64,000 bases of DNA from JAJPHF01 sp035293805 (GCA_035293805.1 DATGMD010000060.1:186001-250000); one strand, 5' to 3'. Counted from the first letter of the stretch, positions 7,698 through 16,027 are shown. Numbers and translations: made by a program. Notes: generated from the letters alone by a model not told the origin.

Positions 7698-9266
7698 TCA
7701 GCCGCCTGTCGGCGATTCGCCCTCGTGCTCGCCCAGCATCAGGCTGCACGACACGGGCGGCGGACCCGCGGCAGTGTCCGTGCCCACGAGCAGGTCGTAC
7801 AGCCGCTGCTGGCGGGCGAGTGCCGCCTGGTAGCGCGCGTGGTGGGCCGGGTTGGGCGCGAACGCGGCGCCCAGCTCGGCCGGCACCGCCTCCACGCTCG
7901 GGATGGCGCCCAGCGCCTCCAGCGCGAGGAGCGCCGCGCCGCGGCTGGACGCCTCGCCCTCGGCGGAGAGCGTCAGCGGGCGGCCCACGGCGTCGGCGAT
8001 GATCTGCGTCCAGGTGGGCGAGCGGAGCAGCGCGCCGCCCGTGGCGATGAGCTGCTGCGCGCCCGGCACGACCGCGTCGAGGATGCCGGCCAGCAGCGCG
8101 AACCGCAGCGCCACCGCCTCCAGGCCGGCTCGCAGGATGTCTACCGGCTTCGTGGCGAGCGTCAGACCGACGACGGCCCCGCGCGCGACCGACGCCCAGC
8201 CGGGGCTGCGCTCGCCGGCCAGGAACGGCAGCACCGTCAGGCCGTGGCTGTCGGGGGGCAGGGCGGCCACGGCGGCCTGGAGCGCGGGGCCGTTCTCCAG
8301 GCGCAGGGTGTCGTCGAGCCACGCGAACAGGTTCCCGCCATTGTTCAGCGCGCCGCCCATCACGAACCGCGCCGCGTCCACGCGGTAGCACCAGGCGCCC
8401 CAGGGAATCGCCACCTCGGGCGCCCGCCAGGCCACGCGTAGCGCTCCCGACGTGCCGACCATCAGCGCGAAGCGGTCGCAGGTCACGCAGCCGCAGCCCA
8501 CGTTGCTGCACGCCCCGTCGCCGCGCGCCGGGTACCACGGCACGCCGCGCAGCGCGGGCCAGCGGGCCGCGTACGCTGGCCGCAGGCCGCTGAGCGGCGC
8601 GTCGGAGAGCGGCGCGAGCTTGTCCGGATCGAGGGGGATGGCGGCGAGCACCATCGGGTCCCAGTCGCAGGTATGCTGGTCCAGCAGCCCGGTGCCCGAG
8701 GCCATCGACACACTGTTGTGCGTCTCCCCGAACAGCTGGAGGTAGAGGTACTCGCCGAACGACAGCCAGCGCCGCGCGCGTCGCACCACGTCGGGCCGCG
8801 TCTCGGCGAGCCAGCGCAGCTTGGCCGGCCAGTAGCTCCAGTGCAGCACGCAGCCGGTGCGGGCGTGGACGGCGCGCTCGTCCAGTGTCGCGCGGAGCGC
8901 GCGGACGGCGGCGTGGCTGCGCGCGTCGGCCCACAGCAGCACGGGAGTGATCGCCCGCCCCTCCGCGTCCACGCCAAGCAGGCTGTGCCAGAACGTCGCG
9001 GCGCCGACGGCGCGCACGCCATCCACCGCCGCCGGCGCGTCCGCCGCCAGCCTATCGAGGAGCGCCGCGGTGCAGGCGACCAGCGCGTCGGCGTCGACCT
9101 CGGCGCCACCGTCGGGCGTGGTGTCGAGCGGCACGGAGCCGCGCGCCGCCGCGGCCGCGACCGCGCGCCCGGCGGCGTCGTACACCATCGCGCGCGCCGA
9201 CGAGGTGCCCACGTCCAGCGTCAGCACCAGGGGCGACCGTGCGTCCGCCAGCGCGACCTCGCCCAC
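7698..9266 (-). CDS. FGGY-family sugar kinase, probable gluconokinase
   Basis: About 522 aa. The N-terminal phosphate-binding motif LTLDVGTSSARAMVYDAAG and the C-terminal ATP site (LIATGGALLRSPTWTQIIAD, then EASSRGAALLA) are FGGY carbohydrate kinase signatures; DVGTSS is typical of gluconokinase and xylulokinase-like members. Being first in an operon with zwf, opcA and pgl suggests gluconate phosphorylation to 6-phosphogluconate, feeding the same pathway; that specificity is inferred from context. I chose the GTG at 9266 because AAGGAG lies 7 nt upstream; a GTG at 9284 is an alternative with no clear RBS. A TATAGC box at 9291-9296 may be the operon -10. Confidence 0.82.
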   Translation of the reverse strand: MGEVALADARSPLVLTLDVGTSSARAMVYDAAGRAVAAAAARGSVPLDTTPDGGAEVDADALVACTAALLDRLAADAPAAVDGVRAVGAATFWHSLLGVDAEGRAITPVLLWADARSHAAVRALRATLDERAVHARTGCVLHWSYWPAKLRWLAETRPDVVRRARRWLSFGEYLYLQLFGETHNSVSMASGTGLLDQHTCDWDPMVLAAIPLDPDKLAPLSDAPLSGLRPAYAARWPALRGVPWYPARGDGACSNVGCGCVTCDRFALMVGTSGALRVAWRAPEVAIPWGAWCYRVDAARFVMGGALNNGGNLFAWLDDTLRLENGPALQAAVAALPPDSHGLTVLPFLAGERSPGWASVARGAVVGLTLATKPVDILRAGLEAVALRFALLAGILDAVVPGAQQLIATGGALLRSPTWTQIIADAVGRPLTLSAEGEASSRGAALLALEALGAIPSVEAVPAELGAAFAPNPAHHARYQAALARQQRLYDLLVGTDTAAGPPPVSCSLMLGEHEGESPTGG

Positions 9267-9324
9267 CGTCCTGCTCCTTGCCACTCCGCTGCTATAGCCA
9301 GGATACTGCGTGGGCGTTCGGGTG

Positions 9325-9424
9325 ACCTAACCCCCCCGCCCCCCTTCCCTCTCAAGGAAGGGGGGAGCCCCCCCGGCCTCGGCCTCCTCCCCCTTCCCCC
9401 AATGGGGGGGGGCCGGGGGTAGGT
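9325..9424. repeat. large imperfect palindrome between divergent genes
   Basis: C-rich half (ACCTAACCCCC...) and G-rich half (...GGGGGTAGGT) form an imperfect inverted repeat about 100 bp long. It contains a nested perfect 10-bp hairpin (9339-9348 with 9356-9365). It resembles the C-tract/G-tract palindromes at 21861-21989 and 28520-28553 and sits between the divergent kinase and VOC genes. Confidence 0.6.
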
Positions 9425-9506
9425 CCGCTCTCGGCCCTGTGCTACACTCCCCGTCGGGGCGAGGGCGCGGCGAGGCGCCCAGTACGGGCACGGTCAGGGA
9501 GGAATC

Positions 9507-9899
9507 ATGACGCTGAAGGTCGAGAGCCTCCGGTCGATCAACTGGAATGCCGTCGATCCGCGGGCGGCGGAGCGGTTCTACACCGAGGTGTTGAACGGCC
9601 AGGTGCTGCGGCGGATGCACATTCGCGGCACCGAAGTCGCCGACGTGGCGCTGGGCAACGTCGTGCTGGGCCTGTTCGACGCCTCCGCGCAGCCGGCGCC
9701 GGGCGTGCCGCATCACACGCTCCAGATGGCGTGGCCGAACGACGAGGCGACCGCGCGGGCGGAGCTGGAGGGGGCGGGCGTGACCGTCGAGGGCTCGCGC
9801 GTCCACGGGCCTGGCCCGGGTTTCTCGCTCTACGTCACCGACCCGCTCGGCAACGCCCTAGAGCTTGCCTGGGACCCGCCGGGCTCCGCCCACGGATGA
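9507..9899 (+). CDS. VOC (glyoxalase/bleomycin-resistance fold) family protein
   Basis: A 130-aa single vicinal-oxygen-chelate domain: N-terminal strand SINWNAVDPRAAERFYTEVL, central HHTLQMAW and C-terminal YVTDPLGNALELAW. VOC proteins bind a divalent metal and act as lyases, isomerases, dioxygenases or resistance proteins; the substrate cannot be assigned. AGGGAGG precedes the ATG. The stop codon overlaps the start of the HAD gene as ATGA, so the two are probably translationally coupled. Confidence 0.82.
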   Translation: MTLKVESLRSINWNAVDPRAAERFYTEVLNGQVLRRMHIRGTEVADVALGNVVLGLFDASAQPAPGVPHHTLQMAWPNDEATARAELEGAGVTVEGSRVHGPGPGFSLYVTDPLGNALELAWDPPGSAHG

Positions 9900-10744
9900 C
9901 GGCCAGCACGCCAGCGGCTGCTGCCCGGCCGGCGCAGCGGGCGGTGGAGCGCCCGTGCGTCGCCATGTTCGACGTGAACGGCACGCTGGTGCTGGGCGGC
10001 GAGGCGATTCCGGGCGCGGCGGCGGCGCTCACGGCACTCAGCCGCCGCCTGCGCGTCTGCTACTTCAGCAACGACCCGCGCGGCGCCGAGGCGATCGGCG
10101 CGCGTCTTCTCGAGGCCGGCTTCCCCGTGGAGCCGGGGGCCGTCCTAAGCGCCATCCAGGTGGCGGCCAGCCGCGTGGGCCGGCGCTACGCCGGCCAGCG
10201 CGTGCTGACGATCGCGGGCGCGGGCCTGCGCGAGGCGCTGCGCGCGGAGGGTGTCGAGGTCGTGGACGAGCCTCCGGCCGCCGCGGTGATCGTCTCGGGC
10301 GCGCGGCTGTTCACTCCGGAGGCGCTAACCGTCGCCTGCGAGGCGATCTGGCACCACGGCGCGAAGCTGTACGCGAGCAGCCTGGACCGCCGCGTGCCCT
10401 ACGGCCCCGGGCGCTTCGCGCCCGGCACGGGCGCCGTCGCGCAGGCGCTGGCTTGGGCCACCGGCGCGACGCCGGAGGTGCTCGGCAAGCCTTCGCCGCT
10501 CGCCGTGGAGGCGGCCCTCGGGCTGCTAGGCGCGCCGCCGGGCGCGGCCGTCGTCGTGGGCGACTCGCTGGGCGAGGACGTGGTCCTTGGCCAGCGGCTC
10601 GGCGCGCGGACGGCGCTCGTCCTCTCCGGCGTGGCCACCCGCGAGCACGTCGCGGCCCTCGCGCCCGACCAGCGCCCCGACCTGGTCCTCGACTCTGTGA
10701 GCAACGGCCTCGTGGAGTGGATCGAGAGCCTGTGCGCCGACTGA
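9896..10744 (+). CDS. HAD-superfamily (NagD/IIA-like) phosphatase with D-to-N motif I
   Basis: A 282-aa HAD protein with a NagD-like layout: motif I FDVNGTLV at residues 25-32, motif II CYFSNDP, Lys in VLGKPSPLAVEAAL and motif IV VVVGDSLGEDVVLG. Motif I normally reads DxDGT; here the second, acid/base Asp is Asn (codon AAC), while the nucleophile Asp is kept. This could weaken phosphatase activity or shift the reaction. The ATG overlaps the VOC stop by 4 bp, and the gene overlaps the next lipoprotein by 13 bp, so these form a tight operon. The family call is firm, the substrate unknown. Confidence 0.83.
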   Translation: MTASTPAAAARPAQRAVERPCVAMFDVNGTLVLGGEAIPGAAAALTALSRRLRVCYFSNDPRGAEAIGARLLEAGFPVEPGAVLSAIQVAASRVGRRYAGQRVLTIAGAGLREALRAEGVEVVDEPPAAAVIVSGARLFTPEALTVACEAIWHHGAKLYASSLDRRVPYGPGRFAPGTGAVAQALAWATGATPEVLGKPSPLAVEAALGLLGAPPGAAVVVGDSLGEDVVLGQRLGARTALVLSGVATREHVAALAPDQRPDLVLDSVSNGLVEWIESLCAD

Positions 10745-12078
10745 ACGCTCACGGTCGCCGCGTCGGCAAGGCGGAAATTCTAGTCTCCGTCCTTCTGCTC
10801 GCGCTCGCCGCGACCGCTTGCGCGAGCGCCCGGGCCGATGCTGGATCGGCCTCGCCTGCCGTCGACGTGCTCCCACCGGGGAATCCGCCGCCACTCGAGC
10901 GGCCCGTCCCGCGGCCGGCACCAGCGTCCGTCGGGGATCGGTCACTCGCCACTCCCGACCGATCCACCGCGACAACTGAGGCATCCAGCGCGCCACCGTC
11001 CGACGATCCGAAGGTCGCTGCCGCCCTCGGCGCGCTGGCCAGCGACGAGGACCGCGTTGGGCAACTGCTGCTGCTCGGGTGGATCGGCGATACGGCGGAG
11101 GCCGCGCGGCCGACGCTGCGCGAGCTGCGGCCGGGCGGCATCGTCTACGTGGACAACGCGCGCCTGGCGGACGACGCGCGAGCGATCAACGCCGCGCTGC
11201 CGAGCATCGCCCAGGAGTATGGCGTCCTGCCGCCGCTGATCGCGGTCGACCACGAGGGCGGCACCGTGCAGCGCATCCGCGACGTGCCGAATCTCGGCTC
11301 GAACGCCGAGTTCGCGGCTAACGCCCCCTCGGATCGCGACGCCTGCCTGCGCGGCCAGGAGCACGCGCGGCAACTGCGCGCGATGGGCTTCACGATGAAC
11401 CTGGCGCCGGTGCTGGACGTGAACAACAATCCCGCGAACCCGGTGATTGGGCCGCGCTCGTACGGCGCCGACCCGGCGCTGGTGGTGCGGCTGGGCAGCG
11501 CCTACGTGCGCGGGCTGCAAGGCGGCGGCATCGCGGCCGTGGGCAAGCACTTTCCGGGGCACGGCAATACGTCGGTCGACTCGCACGTCCAGCTGCCGAG
11601 CTTGCCACAGACCGAGGCGGAGCTGGAGCACATCGAGCTGGTGCCGTTCCGCCGCGCGATCGAGCCGGACACCGACATCGCGGCCCTGATGTCCGCGCAC
11701 ATCGTCTTTCCTGCCGTCGATCCGTCGGGCCTGCCGGCCACGCTGTCTTACCCGATCATCACCGGCCTGCTGCGGCAGAAGCTCGGGTTCGACGGGCTCG
11801 TCATCAGCGACGACCTGGCGGGCATGCGCGCCATTACCGACAACTTTGCGCCCGGCGCGGCGGCCGTCCAGGCGGTGGGGGCCGGGGTGGACATGCTGAT
11901 CATCGGCGGCGGCGTGCCGCGCCAGCGCGAGTCGCGCGATGCACTGCTCGGCGCGCTCGCCTCCGGCGCGCTCAGCCGCCAGCGGGTGGACGATGCGGTG
12001 CGACACGTGCTGGCGGTGAAAGCGCGCTTTGGCCTGCTCGGCGGGGCCGCCGCTGCTGGCCCAGGCTGCGGCGCGTGA
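10732..12078 (+). CDS. glycoside hydrolase family 3 lipoprotein (NagZ-like)
   Basis: A 448-aa beta-N-acetylhexosaminidase-like protein. The GH3 core carries AVDHEGGTVQRI, the NagZ-type catalytic loop KHFPGHGNTSVDSH (His-Asp pair) and VISDDLAGM, holding the nucleophile Asp. Unlike cytoplasmic Gram-negative NagZ it has an N-terminal signal with a lipobox-like ATAC before a Pro/Ser/Thr-rich linker, so it is probably an extracytoplasmic lipoprotein. It likely trims beta-GlcNAc from muropeptides or glycans. No ATG exists near the signal sequence; the GTG at 10732, inside the HAD gene end, gives a proper n-region (MRRLNAHGRR) and is my choice. Confidence 0.85.
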   Translation: MRRLNAHGRRVGKAEILVSVLLLALAATACASARADAGSASPAVDVLPPGNPPPLERPVPRPAPASVGDRSLATPDRSTATTEASSAPPSDDPKVAAALGALASDEDRVGQLLLLGWIGDTAEAARPTLRELRPGGIVYVDNARLADDARAINAALPSIAQEYGVLPPLIAVDHEGGTVQRIRDVPNLGSNAEFAANAPSDRDACLRGQEHARQLRAMGFTMNLAPVLDVNNNPANPVIGPRSYGADPALVVRLGSAYVRGLQGGGIAAVGKHFPGHGNTSVDSHVQLPSLPQTEAELEHIELVPFRRAIEPDTDIAALMSAHIVFPAVDPSGLPATLSYPIITGLLRQKLGFDGLVISDDLAGMRAITDNFAPGAAAVQAVGAGVDMLIIGGGVPRQRESRDALLGALASGALSRQRVDDAVRHVLAVKARFGLLGGAAAAGPGCGA

Positions 12079-12150
12079 GATACTCGGAGTGATAGGCCAC
12101 GACCGGACGGCGCGTCCCGCCCCCGCGTCCCGAGCGTACGGAGTGGGTCC

Positions 12151-13305
12151 ATGATGTTCCCGAATTGCCGCGCGCTGGCCCGGGGCGCGCTCGTCAGCGC
12201 CGCGACCCTGGCGCTGGCGCTGGCGGCCTGCGCCCCGGCGGGGCAGCCAGCCAGGCCCGCGGCCACCACGGTGGTACAGGCGACCGCGCCCGCCACGGGG
12301 AGTGCGGCCGCGGCCGCGCCGACGAGCCCGCCGGGCCCGAGCGCGGGCGCGGCGCCAGTGAAGGTCCAGGTGGCCCTTCAGGGCGCAGCGAGCGATGCAG
12401 GCGTGTTCGTGGGCATGGAAGCCGGCTACTACCATGAGGCGGGCATCGAGGTCGAGCCGGTGATCGTGCGCCAGCTGCCGGACATGCTGCCCATGCTGTT
12501 CTCGGGGCAGGTGCAGGCCGCGGGCGTCGGCATCAACGGCGGCACGTTGAACGCGGTCGGCCGCCAGGCCGGCTTCAAGCTGGTGGCCGACAAGGGCTCG
12601 ACGACGCCGGGGCACGGGTTTCTCGCCTGGGTGGTGCGCAAGGACCTGGTGGACAGCGGCCGCTTCCGCGCGGACGGCGACCTGCGGGGCCTAACGTTCG
12701 CCATGACGCCGCCGCTAGAGGCCACGCAGAGCATGGTCGCCTTCCAGCGACTGCTTGCCAGCCAGAACCTGCGGCTGGAGGACGTGGACGTGAAGCCGCT
12801 GCCGTTCGGCGAGATGCCGGCCGCCTACGCGGGCGGCGCGATCGACAGCTCGTTCTTGCTGGAGCCGCTGGTGTCGGCCGGCGTGCAGAACGGCCTGATC
12901 GTGCGCTGGCGGGGCGTGGACGAGATCTACCCGAACCTGCCGCTCGGCCTGATGGCCTACGCCACGCGCTTCACCGAGAGCCAGCCCGACGTAGCGCGCG
13001 CGTTCATGGTCGCCTACGTGCGCGCCGTGCGCCTGTATCTCGATGCGATGGACCACGGCCGCAACCGCGACACCGTTATCGCGGCGCTCACCCACAACAC
13101 CGATGTGAAGGACCCCGCTGTGTACGAGCGCATGGTGCCCACGGGCCTCGACCCCGACGGCCACATCGCCGCCGACGCGCTGGCGGCGTCCATCGACTAC
13201 TACCGCACGGCGGGGGCGCTGACCGAGCCCGTCGACGTGGCCACGGCCGTCGACAACCGCTGGGTAGACCATGCGCGCGAGCAGCTCGGGCCGTACCAGC
13301 CGTAA
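12151..13305 (+). CDS. NMT1/THI5-like solute-binding lipoprotein
   Basis: A 384-aa periplasmic-binding-protein fold related to SsuA/ThiY/NMT1. The signal peptide ends in a lipobox (ALAAC, Cys near residue 27), followed by an Ala/Pro/Thr-rich linker. The binding domain starts near KVQVALQGAASDAGVFVGMEAGYY, has the family feature GYYHEAGIEVE and ends near residue 380. No ABC permease or ATPase is adjacent; instead a UbiD-family decarboxylase follows 15 bp downstream, suggesting the ligand is related to that enzyme's substrate (perhaps an aromatic or unsaturated acid). That link is inference. Confidence 0.82.
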   Translation: MMFPNCRALARGALVSAATLALALAACAPAGQPARPAATTVVQATAPATGSAAAAAPTSPPGPSAGAAPVKVQVALQGAASDAGVFVGMEAGYYHEAGIEVEPVIVRQLPDMLPMLFSGQVQAAGVGINGGTLNAVGRQAGFKLVADKGSTTPGHGFLAWVVRKDLVDSGRFRADGDLRGLTFAMTPPLEATQSMVAFQRLLASQNLRLEDVDVKPLPFGEMPAAYAGGAIDSSFLLEPLVSAGVQNGLIVRWRGVDEIYPNLPLGLMAYATRFTESQPDVARAFMVAYVRAVRLYLDAMDHGRNRDTVIAALTHNTDVKDPAVYERMVPTGLDPDGHIAADALAASIDYYRTAGALTEPVDVATAVDNRWVDHAREQLGPYQP

Positions 13306-13320
13306 GCCCCGGGAGGAGCG

Positions 13321-14910
13321 GTGACACAGTACTACCGCGACCTGCGCGAGTTTCTCGCCGCGCTCGAAGCTCACGACATGCTGGTCCGCTACACGGAACC
13401 CATCGACAAGGACACGCAGCTGCAGCCGCTCGTGCGGCTGCAGTTCCGCGGCCTGTCCGAGGCGCAGCGCAAGGGGTTCCTGTTCGAGCAGGTGACCGGC
13501 GCCAACGGCCGGCGCTTCACCATGCCCGTGGCAGCCTGCTGCATGGCGGCGTCGCGGGCGATGTACGCCCTCGGCCTAGGCTGTGCGCCTGACCGGATCG
13601 GGGCGCGCTGGGCGCAGGCGCTGGCGCATCCCGTCCCGCCGGAGGTGCTCGCGCACGGCCCGGTGCAGGAGGTGGTGTACACGGGCGCGGCGTTGCAGCA
13701 AGCGGGCGGGCTGGACATGCTGCCCATTCCGCTGGCCACGCCTGGCATGGACAACGCGCCCTACACCAGCGCGTCCTACTGGATCACGAAGGACCCCGAG
13801 ACGGGAATCCGCAACGTGGGCACCTATCGCGGGCAGCTCAAGAGCCCCTTGCGTCTGGGCTGCTACCCGGCCAGCCCGCAGAAGGGCGTGGCCGTCCACT
13901 GGCGAAAAGCCCGGGCGCGCGGCGTGCCGCTGGAGGCGGCGGTGGTGCTGGGCGCGGCGCCGCACGTCGCCTATCCGGCCGTCGCCTTCCTGCCCCGCGA
14001 CGTGGACGAGCTGGCGGTCGCGGGCGGTTTCGCGGGGGAGCCGCTGCCCCTGGTGCGCTGCCAGACCGTCGATCTGGAGGTGCCGGCGGCTGCCGAGATC
14101 GTGATCGAGGGGCGCATCGCCACCGACTACTTGGAGGAGGAGGGGCCGTTCGGCGAGTTCACGGGATTCATGGCGCGGCGCGAGTTCACCTACTACCTGG
14201 AGGTCACGGCGATCACCCACCGCCGGGACGCCATCTACAACCTGTTCCTCAGCCAGTTCCCGCCGAGCGAGTCGAGCAAGATTCGCCAGATTGCGATGGA
14301 GAACACGATCCGCCGTTTCCTGAGCGTCGAGCGCGGCTTTAGCGGCATTCGCGACGTGGCGGTTCACGAGAGCGCCAGCAGCCAGAACTTCACGGTGATC
14401 CAGGTGAGCCGCGCTGATGGCGCCGACCCGCCGGCCATCCTGGCGGCGATGGCGCAGCCGGACGCGCGCAGCGGCAAGATGGTCGTGGCCGTGGACGAGG
14501 ATGTGGACCCTCATGACGCCGACTCGGTACTGTGGGCGATGGCCTGGCGCATGCAGCCGCACCGCGACCTGGAGGTGCGGTCTGTGCCGCCGCACGAGAT
14601 GGACTACTCGGTGATGCCCCCGGCGGAGGGCGTCGGCACGGCCGAGGGCCAGGCAGCGTCGATGCTGCTGATCGACGCTACCCGCAAGTGGCCCTACCCG
14701 CCGCAGTCGCTGCCCACGCGCGAGTACATGGAGGACGCGCTGCGCCTGTGGCAGGCGGCAGGCCTGCCCGAATTGCGACTGCGCGAGCCATGGTACGGGC
14801 GCCCGGAGGGCGTGTGGACGGCCACCGACCGCGAGGAGGCGGCGCGCGCCGTCCGCGGCGACTACTACGCGACTGGCGAGCGCATGGCCCGCGAGCGGCG
14901 CCCGTCATAG
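13321..14910 (+). CDS. UbiD-family decarboxylase
   Basis: A 529-aa member of the UbiD superfamily, which uses prenylated FMN to decarboxylate or carboxylate aromatic and alpha,beta-unsaturated acids. The active-site region YLEEEGPFGEFTGF (residues 270-283) carries the conserved glutamates, and the N-terminal DLREFLAALEAHDMLVRYTE is typical. A UbiX flavin prenyltransferase is needed for the cofactor and is not in the window. The GTG start has GGGAGGAG just upstream. It lies 15 bp after a solute-binding lipoprotein gene, a pairing that suggests dedicated substrate capture. The exact substrate is unknown. Confidence 0.88.
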   Translation: MTQYYRDLREFLAALEAHDMLVRYTEPIDKDTQLQPLVRLQFRGLSEAQRKGFLFEQVTGANGRRFTMPVAACCMAASRAMYALGLGCAPDRIGARWAQALAHPVPPEVLAHGPVQEVVYTGAALQQAGGLDMLPIPLATPGMDNAPYTSASYWITKDPETGIRNVGTYRGQLKSPLRLGCYPASPQKGVAVHWRKARARGVPLEAAVVLGAAPHVAYPAVAFLPRDVDELAVAGGFAGEPLPLVRCQTVDLEVPAAAEIVIEGRIATDYLEEEGPFGEFTGFMARREFTYYLEVTAITHRRDAIYNLFLSQFPPSESSKIRQIAMENTIRRFLSVERGFSGIRDVAVHESASSQNFTVIQVSRADGADPPAILAAMAQPDARSGKMVVAVDEDVDPHDADSVLWAMAWRMQPHRDLEVRSVPPHEMDYSVMPPAEGVGTAEGQAASMLLIDATRKWPYPPQSLPTREYMEDALRLWQAAGLPELRLREPWYGRPEGVWTATDREEAARAVRGDYYATGERMARERRPS

Positions 14911-14968
14911 CGGGAGCTGCCAGTCCTCCCCATTGACCACCTGGCGAGACGGCGGCATGCGCTCTTGC

Positions 14969-14997
14969 TTGACAGATACGCACAAATGTTCTATGAA
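14969..14997 (+). promoter_or_regulatory. near-consensus sigma70-type promoter
   Basis: TTGACA (14969-14974) and TATGAA (14992-14997) are separated by exactly 17 bp, the best promoter match in the window. The start site would fall near 15004, about 35 nt before the ATG at 15039. Confidence 0.65.
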
Positions 14998-15038
14998 TGA
15001 AGGGAAACGGTCGCGCGGCAGCGGAGCGGAGCCGGGAG

Positions 15039-15179
15039 ATGAGCGCGGAGATTGACCTCGCCTACTGGCGCTGGGGGACTGGCCGTCCGCGCCCGCCGCT
15101 CGTCCACCTCAGCGAGGCCGAGCTGGCCCGCCTGCGTTTCCTGCGCTGGCTCGTGCTCACGGGGCGCCTCACCTCCTGA
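15039..15179 (+). CDS. small protein of unknown function (46 aa)
   Basis: A 46-aa protein that I do not recognise. It begins MSAEIDLAYWRWGTG and ends in LSEAELARLRFLRWLVLTG, which would form an amphipathic helix. An in-frame ATG at 14997 overlaps the -10 box of the promoter at 14969-14997, so that start could not be transcribed from it; the ATG at 15039, with GGAG upstream, fits. The strong promoter directly in front is the main reason to believe the gene. It could be a small regulator or membrane-associated peptide; nothing in the sequence decides. Confidence 0.5.
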   Translation: MSAEIDLAYWRWGTGRPRPPLVHLSEAELARLRFLRWLVLTGRLTS

Positions 15180-15233
15180 CGGCCGGTCCGTCGCCGTGCG
15201 CGCGGCCTCACATCCCTCCCTGACGTCCGGTGC

Positions 15234-15539
15234 CTATCCAATCACAAATCGTGAGGATCGCCGGGCCAGGCGTTGCCTGCTGCGTGCGCCACGCGGCGCG
15301 CGAGCCGGGTGGATAGCCGCAAGGGCACTCCTGGCACCCTGGGAAGCGAAACTCCGCGTACCGGAAAAGAGGCGCTGTGTTCCGGTGCGCACGGCCACGT
15401 CAGTCCATGGAATGAAGAGGGCTGGCGAGACTGGTCCGAAGGGCCAGAGCACAGCTAAGACCGAAACGCTGACCCACGTCACCGCGAGCATACCGACGAT
15501 GAGCCCCAGCGCGAGCGCATTCGTGAGGGGGGAATCCAT
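15234..15539 (-). CDS. small single-pass membrane protein
   Basis: A 101-aa protein that I do not recognise: a hydrophobic N-terminal helix (ALALGLIVGMLAVTWVSVSV, about residues 8-31) followed by a basic, Arg/Ser-rich tail. The ATG has GAGG 8 nt upstream. It starts 29 bp after the prepilin-peptidase-like gene on the same strand and is likely cotranscribed with it. The Arg-rich tail could be an artefact of high GC, so confidence is moderate. Confidence 0.45.
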   Translation of the reverse strand: MDSPLTNALALGLIVGMLAVTWVSVSVLAVLWPFGPVSPALFIPWTDVAVRTGTQRLFSGTRSFASQGARSALAAIHPARAPRGARSRQRLARRSSRFVIG

Positions 15540-15568
15540 CCCGGCGGCCTCGATCTGCCCAGGCACTC

Positions 15569-16027
15569 TCAGCGGAAGACGGTGGCGCGTAGGGCGAAGA
15601 AGATGATGGCGCTGAGGGTCAGGAACGGCAGGTAGGAGACGTGGAGCAGCTCGCGGCTGCGGTTGGTGATGAGGAAGTAGAAGGCCACGACACTCGCTAG
15701 AAAGCCCCACGCCACGCCAACCACGACAATGCCCGGCCAGCCGACGACGAGGCCCACGCAGAGGGGCGCGCGGCCGCACAGGAGTCGGCGGCCCACGGGC
15801 GCGGCGAGGGGCGCCCCGAGAAGGCCCAGCGTGAAGCCGGCGCCGCCGGCCGCGAACCCGTGAACGAGCTGTTCGGGCGTTGCCGCGAGCAGGACGAGCG
15901 CGGCCGCGTAGCCGATGCAGGCGACGCTCAGCACGCCGTCGGGCAGCCCATCGTGCAGGCTCTCGTAGAACGTGAGCACCGTGAGCAGCGTGAGAAGCGA
16001 CAACCAGAGCGCGACCTGGATCGTCAT
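15569..16027 (-). CDS. A24 prepilin-peptidase-like membrane protein, degenerate catalytic motifs
   Basis: A 152-aa polytopic protein whose layout follows the C-terminal half of type IV prepilin peptidases (family A24): first helix, a loop before a P-D/N turn (ESLHDGLPDG), then VGWPGIVVVGVAWGFLAS and a Leu/Phe-rich last helix. In active enzymes two aspartates are required, one about 7 residues before the conserved Pro and one in a GxGD motif. Here the first position is Glu and the second motif reads CGRAP, so the peptidase reaction is probably lost. It may be a structural relative or mis-evolved copy. No pilin gene is nearby. Confidence 0.55.
   Translation of the reverse strand: MTIQVALWLSLLTLLTVLTFYESLHDGLPDGVLSVACIGYAAALVLLAATPEQLVHGFAAGGAGFTLGLLGAPLAAPVGRRLLCGRAPLCVGLVVGWPGIVVVGVAWGFLASVVAFYFLITNRSRELLHVSYLPFLTLSAIIFFALRATVFR

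Noticed and set aside
9865..10731. A large fusion protein ending in the GH3 domain
   Set aside because: The upstream part is an off-frame reading of the VOC and HAD genes; the signal peptide and lipobox define a separate start near 10732.
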